64,000 nt of DNA from Caenimonas soli (GTDB lineage: Bacteria > Pseudomonadota > Gammaproteobacteria > Burkholderiales > Burkholderiaceae_C), in NCBI RefSeq assembly GCF_013155545.1, contig NZ_JABJVV010000004.1, positions 248,001 through 312,000 of the forward strand, given 5' to 3'. How positions within the stretch are numbered: the stretch's first letter is position 1; the number at the start of each line of letters is the position of its first letter. The notes under the pieces are model-generated. The model saw only the letters and a program-made list of their open reading frames with translations. It was not told the DNA's origin and made no database searches. A program made the translations under genes and the position numbers. Positions 63,265-64,000 of this stretch are shown here, piece after piece.

Positions 63265-64000
63265 CTATGCGCCGACGCTGTGCCGCGCGTCGCCCGAATG
63301 CGTGAAGTAGCGCGCACCCAGGTCGTCCGACAGCTTGTACGCCGCATCGGTGCATTTCTGCAGCAGGTCCAGCAGCGTCGTGTAGCGGCCATCGGCATCG
63401 CGCTCGCACATGGCTTCCAGCGACCACTGCTGCGGGTCTGGCACGGTCAACGCGATATCGGGCACTTCGCCGGGCGCGCTGCCCGCAAGTTTTGCCAGCC
63501 GCCCGCGCAGCGTCTGCGCCACCCAGCCCAGCGAACGCGGGTTGTCGCGGTCCAGGACCAGGAGATCGAGCAGGGCGGGGATATCGTGGCGTTGCTGGTA
63601 CTGGGCGTGAAAGGTGATGGTGCTGTCGAAGAGCGCCACCACGGCTTCGAAGCCGCCCTCGTCCAGCCAGGCGTCGGTTTCAACGGCCCAGCCCAGCGCC
63701 GACGCCAGGAAGCCCAGCCGCTCCAGGTGCCGGCCGCTGGACAGCAGCCGCCAGCCGTCGTCGCGCGTCATTCGATCGGTCTGCGCGCCCGTCATCGCGG
63801 CAGTGTGGCCGGACAGGATCTCGAGCACCCGCAACGCCTCGACCGATGAGTAGTCGCCGTCCTCGGTGAGGATGAGGCAGCCGCGCATGAATTCCTGTTC
63901 GGCGCGCACGATCACGTTCCACTGCTCCTGCGACAAGCGTTCGCGCACGGCCGAGGCGGAGCTGCGAAGTGCGGCGAGGTTGTAGCCCACGCTGGTCGCG
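63265..64000 (-). CDS. Alpha-E domain protein, C-terminal part (possibly fused to an ATP-grasp domain)
   Basis: The gene is cut by the right edge; 244 C-terminal codons are seen. The helical domain reads VRERLSQEQWNVIVRAEQEF, then SSGRHLERLGFLASALGWAV and LVLDRDNPRSLGWVAQTLRG, all typical of the alpha-E (DUF403) family. In Comamonadaceae this domain is often joined to a circularly permuted type 2 ATP-grasp domain, but that part would lie outside the window. With the transglutaminase it forms the known ATP-grasp, alpha-E, transglutaminase trio, which is thought to build or modify a peptide. Confidence 0.85.
   Translation of the reverse strand, partial: ATSVGYNLAALRSSASAVRERLSQEQWNVIVRAEQEFMRGCLILTEDGDYSSVEALRVLEILSGHTAAMTGAQTDRMTRDDGWRLLSSGRHLERLGFLASALGWAVETDAWLDEGGFEAVVALFDSTITFHAQYQQRHDIPALLDLLVLDRDNPRSLGWVAQTLRGRLAKLAGSAPGEVPDIALTVPDPQQWSLEAMCERDADGRYTTLLDLLQKCTDAAYKLSDDLGARYFTHSGDARHSVGA

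Overview
The window is GC-rich DNA from a member of the Burkholderiales, most likely Comamonadaceae (Ramlibacter, Variovorax or Polaromonas type). The evidence is the conserved pyrG-kdsA-eno-ftsB and parE/parC neighbourhoods, three Bug/TctC-type binding proteins (two intact, one remnant), the Comamonadaceae-like housekeeping proteins, and strong G/C third-position codon use. I saw no rRNA, tRNA or CRISPR array.

Layout. (1) 1-3510, minus strand: a dicarboxylyl-CoA pathway made of an aspartase/fumarase-superfamily lyase (cut by the window edge), a CitE-like CoA-ester lyase, a class III CoA-transferase and a MaoC/HTD2-type hydratase, followed by a general porin. (2) 4840-7177: core genes for a DUF455 protein, a gamma-carbonic anhydrase and Hsp33 (hslO). 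(3) 7183-14067: a probable insertion bracketed by the hslO 3' end and a decayed second copy of that end at 14068-14126. It carries a Bug protein, a broken alpha/beta hydrolase, a periplasmic copper-resistance operon (His-rich protein, TolC-like lipoprotein, multicopper oxidase, cupredoxin, DUF411, CusF) and a Bug C-terminal remnant. (4) 14127-15465: a graveyard with SDR, IS30, IS3, RepA-like ATPase and IS481 fragments. (5) 15461-29559, minus strand: a catabolic island encoding a Liv-type ABC importer, an acyl-CoA ligase and a complete beta-oxidation set with its own TetR regulator. A shared 45-bp operator motif sits over at least two gene starts. (6) 29766-35723: a GntR-controlled cluster with a VOC protein, a cystathionine-lyase-like PLP enzyme, an acyl-CoA ligase, a MaoC hydratase and a Bug protein, ending in an IS21 scar at 35732.

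(7) 36266-63255 and onward is mostly core genome: nicotinamide riboside kinase and PnuC, ftsB, eno, kdsA, pyrG, coaBC, dut, two glycine-zipper lipoproteins, SlyD-like FKBP, a ribosomal oxygenase, bamC, dapA, parE, lytic transglycosylase, a degenerate GGDEF membrane protein, parC, EamA, RidA, a transglutaminase and the end of an alpha-E protein.

The most interesting items are the duplicated hslO end bracketing the copper block, the shared operator of the catabolic island with start codons inside it, the two substrate-orphan CoA pathways, a consensus LexA box in front of parE, and a ParC that lacks the usual quinolone-target serine. Family assignments come from motif reading only; no database search was run.
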